Below the pieces are notes generated by a model. The model ran no database searches. It was not told where the DNA came from and was given only the letters and a program-made list of their open reading frames with translations. From NCBI GenBank assembly GCA_902826695.1, contig CADEFU010000017.1, positions 1 to 64,000 of the forward strand: a DNA stretch of 64,000 nt. Reading direction: 5' to 3'. Below, piece after piece: positions 44,267-53,742 of the stretch. A program made the position numbers and the translations under genes. How positions within the stretch are numbered: the stretch's first letter is position 1; each line of letters opens with the position of its first letter. The DNA comes from an uncultured Alphaproteobacteria bacterium (GTDB lineage Bacteria; Pseudomonadota; Alphaproteobacteria; Micropepsales; Micropepsaceae).

Positions 44267-46104
44267 GACGCAACCTTCGTGCGGGCGGGCTTGCCGAAGG
44301 CCTTCAGCCGCTCCGCGATTTCTTTGGTGATGAAGCGCGCCGTGATCGGCGTGCCGTCGTAGTGCAGGATCGAAATGAAGCGCGCAGGGTCGATCGCGCC
44401 TTCGTTCACCAGCAACGCCCGCATCTGCGCATCGCGGTTCTGCTCGACCACGAACACCTGATCGTGCGCATTGATGAAGTCGATGACGCTGTCCGCAAAC
44501 GGAAACGCCCGGACGCGCAACGTATCGATGTGAATGCCCTGTTTCTCAAGGGCGTCGAGCCCCTCGTCCATCGCCGCCGACGTCGATCCGAAATAGATGA
44601 CGCCATGGCGCGTCGGCTGCTTTGCCTGGCGGATCACCGGGCCTGGCACATACTTCTTCGCCGTCTCGAACTTGCGCAACAGCCGCGTCATGTTCTCGAC
44701 GTAGTCGGAACCTTCCTCCGAGTACTTCGCATACTTGTTGCGCGACGAGCCGCGGGTGAAATAGGCCCCCTTCGTCGGGTGCACGCCCGGGATCGTGCGG
44801 TAGCAGATCGCGTCGCCGTCCACGTCCATATAGCGCCAGAACTCCTTCCCGGCCTCCAGCTCCTCGTAGGAAACGAGCTTGCCACGATCGTATGCCTTGG
44901 CGTCGTCCCACTTGAACGGCTTCACCAGCCAGTCGTTCATCCCGATGTCGAGATCGAGCATGACGAAGATCGGTGTCTGTAGCCGATCGGCCAAATCGAA
45001 CGACAGCGCCCCGAATTCGAACGCCTCATGCGGATCTTGCGGGAAGATCATCACATGCTTCGTGTCGCCATGGCTTGAATACGCGCAAAGCGTTAGGTCC
45101 GACTGCTGCGTGCGCGTCGGCATGCCTGTCGAAGGCCCGCCGCGCTGAATATCGAAGATCACCGCCGGAATTTCCGCGGAGTAAGCAAGCCCGAGGAACT
45201 CTTGCATCAACGAGATGCCTGGCCCCGACGTCGCCGTAAAGGCGCGCGCCCCGTTCCAGCTCGCCCCGATCACCGAGCCGATCGCCGACAGCTCGTCTTC
45301 CGACTGGATGATCGCGTAGAGGTTCTTCTTCGTCTCCGGATCGACGCGCAGCCGCTTGCAGTGCGCCGCGAACGCCTCCGCGACCGACGTGGACGGCGTG
45401 ATCGGATACCAGGCGGCAACCGTGGCGCCGCCGTAGACCGCACCCAAAGCCGCCGCATCGTTTCCGGCAACAAAAATGCGGTCGCCCACTTTGTCCGACC
45501 GCTTAACGCTAAGCCCGCACTTGCCCTTCAGGTGCTCGAGCACATAGTCGCGGCCCAGGCCCAACGCTTCGACGTTCGGCTTGATCAGCCGGTCCTTGCC
45601 CGCGTATTGCTCGCCGACGAGCTTCACCATCTCCTCGTGATCCATGCCGAGCAGCGCACCGACCGCGCCGATATAGATCATGTTCTTCAAGAGCTGCCGG
45701 TCGCGGGGAATGTCGTACCGGCTGTTCGCCATCTCCGTCAGCGGCACGCCGATGACATTGATGTCGGGCCTGAACTTCGACTGCGGCATCGGCTTCGTCG
45801 AGTCGTAGAGCAGATAGCCGCCAGGCTCGAGTTCCTTGACGTCCTTGTCCCAAGTCTGCCCGTTCATCGCGACCACGAAATCGACGCCGCCACGCCGCCC
45901 GATCCAGCCCTCGCCCGAAACCCGCACTTCGTACCACGTGGGCAGGCCCTGGATGTTCGACGGAAAGATATTGCGCACCGCGATGGGCACGCCCATGCGC
46001 AGGATCGCGCGCGCGAACAGCTCGTTCGCGCTCGCCGATCCCGAGCCGTTGGTATTCGCGAATTTGACGACGAAGTCGTTCGTCGCCTCTAGCGGCTTTG
46101 GCAT
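44263..46104 (-). CDS. korA: 2-oxoacid:ferredoxin oxidoreductase, fused gamma-alpha subunit
   Basis: 613 residues. The gamma domain (1-190; VKFANTNGSGSASANELFARAI, MGVPIAVRNIFPSN) is joined to the alpha domain (about 215-600; GNDAAALGAVYGGATVAAWYPITPSTSVAE, TATSGPGISLMQEF and RGGPSTGMPTRTQQSDL, where the threonines and arginine contact the 2-oxoacid). This fused form is typical of 2-oxoglutarate:ferredoxin oxidoreductases. It overlaps the upstream flavoprotein gene by 16 bases. Confidence 0.93.
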   Translation of the reverse strand: MPKPLEATNDFVVKFANTNGSGSASANELFARAILRMGVPIAVRNIFPSNIQGLPTWYEVRVSGEGWIGRRGGVDFVVAMNGQTWDKDVKELEPGGYLLYDSTKPMPQSKFRPDINVIGVPLTEMANSRYDIPRDRQLLKNMIYIGAVGALLGMDHEEMVKLVGEQYAGKDRLIKPNVEALGLGRDYVLEHLKGKCGLSVKRSDKVGDRIFVAGNDAAALGAVYGGATVAAWYPITPSTSVAEAFAAHCKRLRVDPETKKNLYAIIQSEDELSAIGSVIGASWNGARAFTATSGPGISLMQEFLGLAYSAEIPAVIFDIQRGGPSTGMPTRTQQSDLTLCAYSSHGDTKHVMIFPQDPHEAFEFGALSFDLADRLQTPIFVMLDLDIGMNDWLVKPFKWDDAKAYDRGKLVSYEELEAGKEFWRYMDVDGDAICYRTIPGVHPTKGAYFTRGSSRNKYAKYSEEGSDYVENMTRLLRKFETAKKYVPGPVIRQAKQPTRHGVIYFGSTSAAMDEGLDALEKQGIHIDTLRVRAFPFADSVIDFINAHDQVFVVEQNRDAQMRALLVNEGAIDPARFISILHYDGTPITARFITKEIAERLKAFGKPARTKVAS

Positions 46105-47924
46105 TTCTCGCCTGCCTGTGCAGTTTCAAGAAGGAATTTTTGCATGTCCCACGCGCCGGTGGGGCAGCGCTCGGCGCAGAACCCGCAATGCAGGCAAAGA
46201 TCTTCGTCCTTCGCCATGATGCGGCCTGTCTTCAGTCCGTCGCCGACATAGATGTCCTGCGTCGTGTTCTTCGCGGGCGCGGTTAGACGCGTGCGCAAAT
46301 CTTTCTCGTCGCCGTTTTCCGTGAACGTGATGCAATCCGTCGGGCAGATATCGACGCACGCGTCGCACTCGATGCAGAGCTTGGCCGAGAACACAGTCTG
46401 CACGTCGCAATTCAGACAGCGCTGCGTTTCCTTGTAGCCGAGCTCGCGGTCGAACCCGAGCTCCACTTCGGCCTTCACGTCCTTCAGCGCCACCTCGTTC
46501 GGCAGATGCGGCACCTTGTAGCGAAGGTCGTTCGCGATGTCGTTGTCGTACGACCACTCGTGAATGCCCATCTTCTGGCTGGCGAGTGTCACGAACGGCG
46601 GCGGCCGGTCTGCCACACTCAGCCCGTTCACGAACTTGTCGATCGAAACAGCGGCGCCATGCCCGTGCGCGACCGCCCAGATAATGTTCTTCGGCCCGAA
46701 CGCCGCGTCGCCGCCGAAAAACACTTTCGGGTTTGACGATTGGTAGGTGACCTCGTCGACCTTGGGCATGCCCCATTTGTCGAACTCGATCCCCGCATCG
46801 CGCTCGATCCAGGGGAACGCATTCTCCTGACCGACCGCGACCAGCACGTCATCGCACTCGAAATGCACATCCGGCTCGCCCGAAGGCACCAAGCTGCGCT
46901 TGCCCTTCGCGTCGAACTCCGCCTTCACCTTCTCGAACAGCACACCGGTGAGCTTCCCGGCCTTGTGCGTGAACTCCTTCGGGACAAGGAAGTTGTGGAT
47001 CGGGATACCCTCCCGCATCGAGTCTTCCTTCTCCCAAGGGCTGGCCTTCATCTCCTCGAAGCCCGAGCGAACGACGACCTTCACGTCCTCGCCGCCCAAA
47101 CGCCGCGACGTCCGGCAGCAGTCCATGGCCGTATTGCCGCCGCCAAGCACGATCACGCGCTTGCCGATCTTGTCGACGTGTTCGAACGAGACCGACGACA
47201 GCCAATCGATGCCGATATGGATGTTCGCCTTCGCTTCCTCGCGACCGGGTATCTCGAGATTGCGCCCGCGCGGCGCCCCGCAGCCGACGAAGACGGCATC
47301 GAACCCTTCGGCGAGCACGGCCTTCAAACTATCGACGCGCTTGCCCATCCGAAGCTCGGGCTGCAGATCGGTGATGAACCCGACCTCTTCGTCGAGCACC
47401 TTCTCCGGCAACCGGAACTTCGGAATCTGCGTCCGCATCATACCGCCGGCCGCCGGATCCTGATCGTAGATCACGACGTGATAGCCAAGCGGCAGCAGGT
47501 CGCGCGCGACGGTCAGCGACGCGGGCCCCGCGCCGATGAGCGCAATGCGCTTCCCGTTCTTGGTCGTGGCCGGCTTTGGCAACCGATCGCGAATCTCGCC
47601 CTTGTTGTCGGCCGCAACGCGCTTCAAGCGGCAGATCGCAACTGGCTCCGCCTCGACACGGCCGCGACGGCAAGCCGGTTCGCACGGCCGGTCGCACGTA
47701 CGCCCGAGCACGCCCGGAAACACGTTCGACTTCCAATTGACCATATAGGCGTCGGCATAACGGCCGGCCGCGATAAGGCGGATGTATTCCGGCACCGGCG
47801 TATGCGCCGGACACGCCCATTGGCAGTCGACGACTTTATGGAAATAGTCCGGGTTCGAGATGTCCGTCGGCTTCATACCCGGCCGCGAACGCTTCGCCGG
47901 TGCGTCAAGGGCGTCGATACTCAT
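46089..47924 (-). CDS. GltD-like FAD/NAD(P) oxidoreductase with ferredoxin domains
   Basis: 611 residues. N-terminal Fer4_20 domain (CQWACPAHTPVPEYI, RTCDRPCEPACRRG, about 30-95) binds two [4Fe-4S] clusters. Tandem Rossmann domains follow (ALIGAGPASLTVARDLL for FAD; VIVLGGGNTAMDCCRTSRRLG for NAD(P); FFGGDAAFGP). The C-terminal double ferredoxin has CIECDACVDICPTDCI and CLHCGFCAERCPTGAW. It is the likely electron shuttle between the KorAB reaction and the NAD(P) pool. ATG 47924 (MSIDALDAPAKR) is favoured over upstream extension. First gene of the operon. Confidence 0.9.
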   Translation of the reverse strand: MSIDALDAPAKRSRPGMKPTDISNPDYFHKVVDCQWACPAHTPVPEYIRLIAAGRYADAYMVNWKSNVFPGVLGRTCDRPCEPACRRGRVEAEPVAICRLKRVAADNKGEIRDRLPKPATTKNGKRIALIGAGPASLTVARDLLPLGYHVVIYDQDPAAGGMMRTQIPKFRLPEKVLDEEVGFITDLQPELRMGKRVDSLKAVLAEGFDAVFVGCGAPRGRNLEIPGREEAKANIHIGIDWLSSVSFEHVDKIGKRVIVLGGGNTAMDCCRTSRRLGGEDVKVVVRSGFEEMKASPWEKEDSMREGIPIHNFLVPKEFTHKAGKLTGVLFEKVKAEFDAKGKRSLVPSGEPDVHFECDDVLVAVGQENAFPWIERDAGIEFDKWGMPKVDEVTYQSSNPKVFFGGDAAFGPKNIIWAVAHGHGAAVSIDKFVNGLSVADRPPPFVTLASQKMGIHEWSYDNDIANDLRYKVPHLPNEVALKDVKAEVELGFDRELGYKETQRCLNCDVQTVFSAKLCIECDACVDICPTDCITFTENGDEKDLRTRLTAPAKNTTQDIYVGDGLKTGRIMAKDEDLCLHCGFCAERCPTGAWDMQKFLLETAQAGEKCQSR

Positions 47925-48135
47925 CGCGCGAAAGTGTCTCCCTCCATCGGAGGCCGCGCCTTGTGTTCTTGCTGCATACGAAGCGATCCCCGGGGCCGCC
48001 ACTATAGTCGCCGCCGCCCCTAGCGCCAGTGCCCTTTCTCCCCACAACGCAGGTGGAATTCCGGCCTACGTTGCACTGCGAAACCCGGTATGGCTATTCA
48101 CCTTACGACTTGAAGGACATGGGGAGCTCGTACGC

Positions 48136-50583
48136 ATGCCGGACAAGACCGCCGACCTCGCCACGCACAAGCTGCGCTTGAGCCCGGCAAAACTACGCCG
48201 CATCTGCGACCCGAAGCAGTTCAAGTTCACGACGACCGCCGACGTGGCCCCGTTCGACGGCCTCATCGGCCAAAGCCGCGCCCTCGAAGCACTCGACCTG
48301 GGCGCCCGCATCGACAAACCGGGGTTCAACCTGTTCGTGCTGGGCGAGCGCGGCACAGCCCGCCACGGCACCGTGCGCGGTATGATCGACTCCTACGCGA
48401 AGAAGCTGCCCGTCCCAACCGACTGGATCTACGTCGCCAACATCGAACAGCCCGACCGCCCCCGCGCGCTCTCGCTCCCACCCGGCCGCGCCGCAAAGTT
48501 CAAGACGGCCATGGACGACGCAATGGACGAACTCTTCGCGCTCGTCCCCTCCGTCTTTGAGAGTGCGGAGTACCAATCGCGACGCCGCACCGCCCTCGAA
48601 GCCGTCAACAACGAGCAAGAACAAGCGTTCGAAGCGCTCAACGAAAAAGCGCGCACTCAGGGCATCACATTGATGCGCACGCAAGCGGGCTTCACGTTCG
48701 CGCCACTCGTCAAGGACGGCGTGATGCCGCCCGAGGCGTTCAACGTCCTGCCCGAACCCGAGCGCAAGGCAATCATCGAAAAGATCGAGGCGCTCCAGCA
48801 AGAACTCGCCGCGCTGATCGAGCGCTTGCCCGGGTGGGAGCGCGAACGGCGCCAGCGCGTAACCGACCTCGACCGCGAACACGCTAGCCTTGCCGTCACC
48901 GGTGTCATGAAAGATGTGGCCGCTAGCGTCGCCGACTTGCCCGACATCCATGCCCATGTCGAAACCACAACGGCCGAGCTCATCAAGCATGCAGCTCTAT
49001 TCCGCGCCGCAGGCCCGATGAAACGCGAAGAAGGCCCGCCGTTGATGCAGCCGTCCGAGGCCATCACCGAGAACGACCCCCGCTTCCGCCGCTTCCGCGT
49101 AAATCTCTTCGTCGGCGACGGAGCCAAGGCCTGCGCTCCCGTCGTTGTCGAGGACAATCCGTCGATCGGTAACCTCGTCGGCCGCATCGAACAGCAAGCA
49201 CACATGGGCGCGCTGTTCACCGACTTCACGCTGATCCGCCCCGGTAGCCTCCATCTCGCGAACGGCGGCTATCTCCTGATCGATGCCCGTCGCCTGCTGC
49301 TCGAACCCTACGCCTGGGAGATGCTGAAGCGCTGTCTGCGTGCGCGCACCATCACGATCGAGTCGCCGATGGACCGCATGTCGATCATGTCGACCGCAGG
49401 CCTCAAACCCGACGCGATCCCGCTCTCAACCAAGGTGATCCTGTTCGGCGACCGCCAGCTCTACTACGCGCTGTTTGAAGGCGACCCCGACTTCGCCGAA
49501 CTGTTCAAGATCGCCGTGGACTTCGAAGACACCGTCGACTGGACCGACGCCACCGCCAATGACTATGCAGGCCTCATCGGCTCGATCGCGCGACGCGAGA
49601 ACCTTCGCCCCTTGTCGCCCGCAGCCGTCGCCCTCGTCATCGAAGAACTCGCCCGCGAAGCCGAGGACGCGAAGAAGCTGTCGCTGCGCATCGGCAACCT
49701 CGCCGACCATCTGCGCGAGGCCGACTTCTGGGCCGCCGAGGCCGGTCACAAAGTCATCGACGCCGTCGACGTCGATCGCGCCAGCGAGGCCTGGGAGCGC
49801 CGCCACGACCGCATCAGCCTGCGCGGCCAAGAGATGATCGAGCGCGAGATCATGCTGGTCGACACGGCCGGCGCCAAAGTCGGCCAAATCAACGGCCTCG
49901 CCGTCATGTCGCTGGGCGGCTACGCCTTCGGCAAGCCCAGCCGCGTCACCGCGCGCGTACGCGTCGGGACGGGCGAAGTCATCGACGTCGAACGCGAAGC
50001 ATCGATGGGCGGCCCGACCCACACGAAGGGCGTCCTGATCCTAAGCTCGTTCCTCTCGACCCGCTACGCGCTGAACCGCCCGACCTCGCTGCACGCCAGC
50101 CTCGTCTTCGAGCAAAACTACGGCGGCATCGACGGCGACAGCGCCTCATCGACCGAACTCTACGCCCTTCTCTCGGCCCTCTCCGACGTGCCCATCCGCC
50201 AAGGCATCGCCGTCACCGGCTCGGTGAACCAGCGCGGCGAAGTCCAAGCGATCGGCGGCGTCAATCAAAAGATCGAAGGATTCTTCGCGCTCTGCAAAGC
50301 CCGCGGTCTTGACGGCAGCCAAGGCGTGATGATCCCGAAAGCGAACGAACAGCATCTGATGCTCGACCGCGAAGTCGTCGAAGCCTGCGCCACCGGCAAG
50401 TTCCACGTCTTCGCCGTCGCCACGATCGACGAAGGCATCACGCTCTTGACCGGAGTCCCGGCAGGCGAACGCGGAGCCGACGGCCTCTACCCCAAGGACA
50501 CGACCAACCGCCGCGTCGAAGACAAGCTGATCGCCTTCGCCGAAATGCGCCGCGACTTCGCCGCCGCAAAACCGATCGCGTAG
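48136..50583 (+). CDS. Lon-like ATP-dependent protease (LonH/YcbZ type)
   Basis: 815 residues. N-terminal AAA_32 ATPase region with a degenerate Walker A (LGERGTARHG, about 70-79, lacking the usual lysine) and a long coiled-coil insert (about 145-270). The C-terminal Lon protease domain (about 590-790) carries Ser669 in DGDSASSTEL and Lys712 in VNQKIEGF, the Ser-Lys dyad. LonH/YcbZ relatives are heat-shock or quality-control proteases whose ATPase activity is doubtful. Divergent from the ferredoxin-oxidoreductase operon across 211 bases. ATG 48136 follows a GGGGAG sequence 11 bases upstream. Confidence 0.88.
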   Translation: MPDKTADLATHKLRLSPAKLRRICDPKQFKFTTTADVAPFDGLIGQSRALEALDLGARIDKPGFNLFVLGERGTARHGTVRGMIDSYAKKLPVPTDWIYVANIEQPDRPRALSLPPGRAAKFKTAMDDAMDELFALVPSVFESAEYQSRRRTALEAVNNEQEQAFEALNEKARTQGITLMRTQAGFTFAPLVKDGVMPPEAFNVLPEPERKAIIEKIEALQQELAALIERLPGWERERRQRVTDLDREHASLAVTGVMKDVAASVADLPDIHAHVETTTAELIKHAALFRAAGPMKREEGPPLMQPSEAITENDPRFRRFRVNLFVGDGAKACAPVVVEDNPSIGNLVGRIEQQAHMGALFTDFTLIRPGSLHLANGGYLLIDARRLLLEPYAWEMLKRCLRARTITIESPMDRMSIMSTAGLKPDAIPLSTKVILFGDRQLYYALFEGDPDFAELFKIAVDFEDTVDWTDATANDYAGLIGSIARRENLRPLSPAAVALVIEELAREAEDAKKLSLRIGNLADHLREADFWAAEAGHKVIDAVDVDRASEAWERRHDRISLRGQEMIEREIMLVDTAGAKVGQINGLAVMSLGGYAFGKPSRVTARVRVGTGEVIDVEREASMGGPTHTKGVLILSSFLSTRYALNRPTSLHASLVFEQNYGGIDGDSASSTELYALLSALSDVPIRQGIAVTGSVNQRGEVQAIGGVNQKIEGFFALCKARGLDGSQGVMIPKANEQHLMLDREVVEACATGKFHVFAVATIDEGITLLTGVPAGERGADGLYPKDTTNRRVEDKLIAFAEMRRDFAAAKPIA

Positions 50584-50593
50584 GAAGCAAGAG

Positions 50594-50730
50594 TCTCACG
50601 CGAAGACGCGAAGAAGTAAGGCGCGAAAGTGCCCGCGCCGAAGGCGCATTGAGAATCTGTCGGTGGCGCTTCGCGCCAAAAAGGGCTTCGCGTTCTTACT
50701 TCTTTGCGTTCTTCGCGTCTTCGCGTGAAA
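50594..50730. repeat. Long inverted repeat of ACGCGAAGACGCGAAGAA type
   Basis: The left arm 50594-50620 (TCTCACGCGAAGACGCGAAG..) is repeated inverted at 50695-50730. Between them lie short GGCGCGAAAG / CTTCGCGCC-like complements. The whole 137-base unit could fold into one long hairpin. Similar CACGCGAAG-rich elements are dispersed in many bacterial genomes as REP/MITE-like repeats. Confidence 0.65.
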
Positions 50731-50748
50731 CCACTTTCTTCCAGCCGC

Positions 50749-51900
50749 CTACCCCTCGACCACCGACGCGTCGATGTCGGCAATGCGCGACTTGCCGACG
50801 AGCGCCATCGAGGTGCGCAGCTCGCGCTTCATCGTCTCAAGCACGGCGGTGACGCCCTTCTCGCCGTTGGCGGCGACACCGTAAACCCACGCCCGCCCGA
50901 TCATGCAGGCTTTGGCGCCGAGCGCGAGCGCCCGCGTCAAATCCTGACCGGAACGAATTCCACCGTCCATGAGCACCGTCGTCTTCGAGCCCACCGCCTC
51001 GACGATTTTCGGCAACACCGAAATCGACGACCGCGCCGCATCAAGCTGCCGCCCGCCATGGTTCGACACCACAAGCCCGTCCGCACCCGTCGCGACAGCT
51101 TCCTTCGCGTCTTCCGCGTCAAGCACGCCCTTCAAGATCAGCGGCCCCTTCCAGAGCCCGCGCACCCACTCGAGGTCCTTCCAGGTGACGGACGGATCGA
51201 GCGCGGTCGTTGTCCAGTGCAACAGCGCACCCAGCGACTTCGCATCCTTCACCACGCCCGCCAGATTGCCGAACGTCAGCGGCTGTCCCTTGACGCCCAC
51301 GTCGTAGATCCACGACGGCCGCGCCGCGAAACTCGCTGCCATCCGAAGCTTTGAGAGCAGCGGCAACTGCACGCCCATCCCGTTGCGAATATCGCGATAG
51401 CGCGTGCCCAACACCGGCAGGTCGACCGTAAACACAAGCGCCCCGCAATTCGCAGCCGCCGCCCGTGCCAAAATCTCCTTCACAACCCCACGATCGCGCA
51501 TCATGTAGAGCTGAAACCAGAACGGCTGCGTCGTCGCACGCCGCACTTCCTCGATCGGACAAATCCCGACCGTGGACAGCGTGTACGGCACGCCGGCCTT
51601 CTCGGCCGCTCGCGCCGCCTGAGCTTCGGCCCGCCGCGCCATCATCCCGGCAAAGCCGATCGGCGCCAGGATCAACGGCAACTCCAACCGCTGCCCGAAC
51701 AAGGTTGTCGACGTATCGAGCGACGACACATCGCGCAGCACCTTCTGTTTCAGCGAAAGCTTGCCCAGATCGTCCCGGTTGGCCCGCAGCGTCGCCTCAT
51801 CAAACGCCCCGCCGTCCACATAGTCGAACATCAACCGCGGCAACCGCCGCCGGGCGAGTTCGCGATAGTCGGAGACAGAGGCTGGTGCCAGCATTTTCAT
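50749..51900 (-). CDS. FMN-dependent alpha-hydroxy acid oxidase / L-lactate dehydrogenase-like
   Basis: 383 residues. FMN alpha/beta barrel with LPRLMFDYVDGGAFDE, PLILAPIGFAGM, the catalytic histidine-arginine in VVSNHGGRQLD (His about 265) and MDGGIRSGQDLTRALALGAKACMIGR (FMN phosphate site). It oxidises L-lactate, glycolate or mandelate-type 2-hydroxyacids. Lactate is the commonest substrate. No lactate permease or regulator lies nearby. ATG 51900 overlaps the previous stop as ATGA. MLAP at 51894 is an alternative. Confidence 0.9.
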   Translation of the reverse strand: MKMLAPASVSDYRELARRRLPRLMFDYVDGGAFDEATLRANRDDLGKLSLKQKVLRDVSSLDTSTTLFGQRLELPLILAPIGFAGMMARRAEAQAARAAEKAGVPYTLSTVGICPIEEVRRATTQPFWFQLYMMRDRGVVKEILARAAAANCGALVFTVDLPVLGTRYRDIRNGMGVQLPLLSKLRMAASFAARPSWIYDVGVKGQPLTFGNLAGVVKDAKSLGALLHWTTTALDPSVTWKDLEWVRGLWKGPLILKGVLDAEDAKEAVATGADGLVVSNHGGRQLDAARSSISVLPKIVEAVGSKTTVLMDGGIRSGQDLTRALALGAKACMIGRAWVYGVAANGEKGVTAVLETMKRELRTSMALVGKSRIADIDASVVEG

Positions 51901-52292
51901 ACCGTTGGATATCCAAAGCCGCTTGCGCGAACCAGGAAGCTCGCGATCCAACGTTTTACCAGGTGGATGAGGCCCGACAAGATCAAGAACACAAAGCACC
52001 CAGTTGCGAACTTCGAACCAAATACAGTCAGAGTCGATATTCCCCATCGCGCCGTTGGGTCGCTCAGATACATCAGTGCGGCGCTAGCCGACGTTGCGGC
52101 AGCGCTCGCCACGAAAGCCACCAGTAACAAATCTCGCCACCTCGTGACGACTAGTGCACCGACTATGGCAATGAGAATGGGCGCCCCATGCTCAAGGAGC
52201 CAGCCCTCAAAGCCCCAACAACCCCAGGCGTTAAAGCAGACGACGGGGACAATCTCTTCGATCAGCGGTTCGTTGGGGACGACAGAGACCAT
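51897..52292 (-). CDS. Small integral membrane protein
   Basis: 131 residues, with three or four membrane helices (about 35-60, 65-85, 95-118). No family recognised. It is wedged between the nitronate monooxygenase and the hydroxyacid oxidase genes and overlaps the latter by 4 bases. The start at 52292 has GGAAA upstream. An ATG at 52325 would overlap the preceding gene by 20 bases and is less likely. Confidence 0.55.
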   Translation of the reverse strand: MVSVVPNEPLIEEIVPVVCFNAWGCWGFEGWLLEHGAPILIAIVGALVVTRWRDLLLVAFVASAAATSASAALMYLSDPTARWGISTLTVFGSKFATGCFVFLILSGLIHLVKRWIASFLVRASGFGYPTV

Positions 52293-52305
52293 CTCAGTAT
52301 TTCCG

Positions 52306-53268
52306 TCAGCGATACTGCCGCCCAAGAGCGCCGGTGGTTTCGAAGAACTCCGCCACCGTCTCGTCGATGATCTGCTTGACCGGTTTCACGCTGTCGATGC
52401 GCCCGGCGACCTGGCCACAGAGCGCGATCGAGGCCTCCATATCGCCCCCGAAATAAAGGTCTTTCGAGCGGCCGAATTCCACCATGACCGGCGGGCCCTG
52501 ATAGGTGGGCGTCAGCTCACGCTCAAGCCGCGTCGTCTTCTCCGTCCTCAGCGCCCGCAACGCCGGCCGCGAAAACTGGTTGAGGAAAACCGTGCCAGTG
52601 TCTTCGGCATCGATGATCGCCTGCTTCCAATTCTGGTGCACCGGCGACTCCGCCGCCGAGACCATTCGCGTCCCCATCTGCACGCCTTCTGCGCCCAGCG
52701 CAAACGCCGCCGCCATCGTCCGCCCGCAGGTGATGCCGCCCGCGGCGATGATCGGCACGTCGACCTTCTCGCGCACCAGCGGCAGCAGCACCATCGACAT
52801 CACCGACTGCGGATTCTTGAAGCCGCCGCCCTCGCCGCCCTCGACCACAAGCCCGTCGACACCGGCCTCCACCGCCTTCAAAGCAGCTTTCAGCGTCGGC
52901 ACGACGTGAAACACCGTCAGCCCCAGCGCCTTCAACTCGCGGCAGAACTTCGTCGGATCGCCCGCCGACGTGGTGACGAACTTCACCCCTTCCTTGGCGA
53001 CCGCGTCTTCCACGAACTTGACGATGTTCGGGTCGCGCACAAAGGCGAGCGCGATGTTCACGCCGAACGGCTTCGCCGTCAGTTGCTTCATCTTCTTGAT
53101 CTCAGCCCGCACGGCGTCGAGCTCGCCTGACGACGTCTCGATGATCCCGAGCCCACCGGCATTCGAGACGGCGGAAGCCAGCTGCGAGCGCGCAATCCAC
53201 CCCATTGGCGCCTGTACGATCGGATAGTCGACGCCCAAGAGCTTCGAAAGACGATTCTCGATCCGCAT
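52306..53268 (-). CDS. Nitronate monooxygenase
   Basis: 320 residues, FMN TIM barrel: MGWIARSQLASAVSNAGGLGIIE, VDGLVVEGGEGGGFKN (about 128-143), PIIAAGGITCGRTMAAAFALGAEGVQMGTRM. This class I-like enzyme oxidises alkyl nitronates (for example propionate-3-nitronate) and is often a detoxification or flavin-dependent reductase gene. Second member of the family in the window, only moderately like the one at 18063. Start at ATG 53268, where MRIENRLSKLL matches the family N-terminus. Confidence 0.9.
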   Translation of the reverse strand: MRIENRLSKLLGVDYPIVQAPMGWIARSQLASAVSNAGGLGIIETSSGELDAVRAEIKKMKQLTAKPFGVNIALAFVRDPNIVKFVEDAVAKEGVKFVTTSAGDPTKFCRELKALGLTVFHVVPTLKAALKAVEAGVDGLVVEGGEGGGFKNPQSVMSMVLLPLVREKVDVPIIAAGGITCGRTMAAAFALGAEGVQMGTRMVSAAESPVHQNWKQAIIDAEDTGTVFLNQFSRPALRALRTEKTTRLERELTPTYQGPPVMVEFGRSKDLYFGGDMEASIALCGQVAGRIDSVKPVKQIIDETVAEFFETTGALGRQYR

Positions 53269-53273
53269 GGAAC

Positions 53274-53633
53274 CTACTCCGCGCTCAACGTCCGTTTGAC
53301 CTTGACCACCAAGACCTGTGCGTTGTTCCGGAGCAAGATCAGCTCCGCCACGCTGTCCTTCGGCCCCTCTAGCCCGCGCGCGAAGAAATAGTATGGCGCA
53401 GGCGAGTTCGAATACGTGCCGTCGATCGCCAAAACCTGATCCCCAGCCTTCACCCCAGCCAACGCCGCAGGTCCGCCCTTTTCCACCTGCGAAATTTTCG
53501 GATAGGGCGTGGCGTCGATCATCTTCACGCCGATCCCATAAAGATCGTACGGCGGCGGCACATCGGCGGACGCCTGGAACACACCGGCAAAGGAAGCCGC
53601 GGCAAACGCCACCAGGAACGCAAACAAACGCAT
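53274..53633 (-). CDS. Secreted PDZ-domain protein
   Basis: 119 residues. Signal peptide MRLFAFLVAFAAASFAGVFQASA, then a single PDZ-like domain (about 35-110: GIGVKMIDATPYPKISQVEKGGPAALAGVKAGDQVLAIDG). No protease domain. Possibly an adaptor. The GGAGAG ribosome-binding site has correct spacing for ATG 53633 and is too close to ATG 53639, which decides the start. It is 5 bases before the nitronate monooxygenase gene on the same strand. Confidence 0.75.
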   Translation of the reverse strand: MRLFAFLVAFAAASFAGVFQASADVPPPYDLYGIGVKMIDATPYPKISQVEKGGPAALAGVKAGDQVLAIDGTYSNSPAPYYFFARGLEGPKDSVAELILLRNNAQVLVVKVKRTLSAE

Positions 53634-53742
53634 CGTCATCTCTCTCCAAAGTCGAAATTGCGCGCGGCACAATACCCGATCGCCACCTATTTGATACCCG
53701 CCCAGCATTGGCACCGCCCCGGCGCACGTGCAATCTTCGGGC

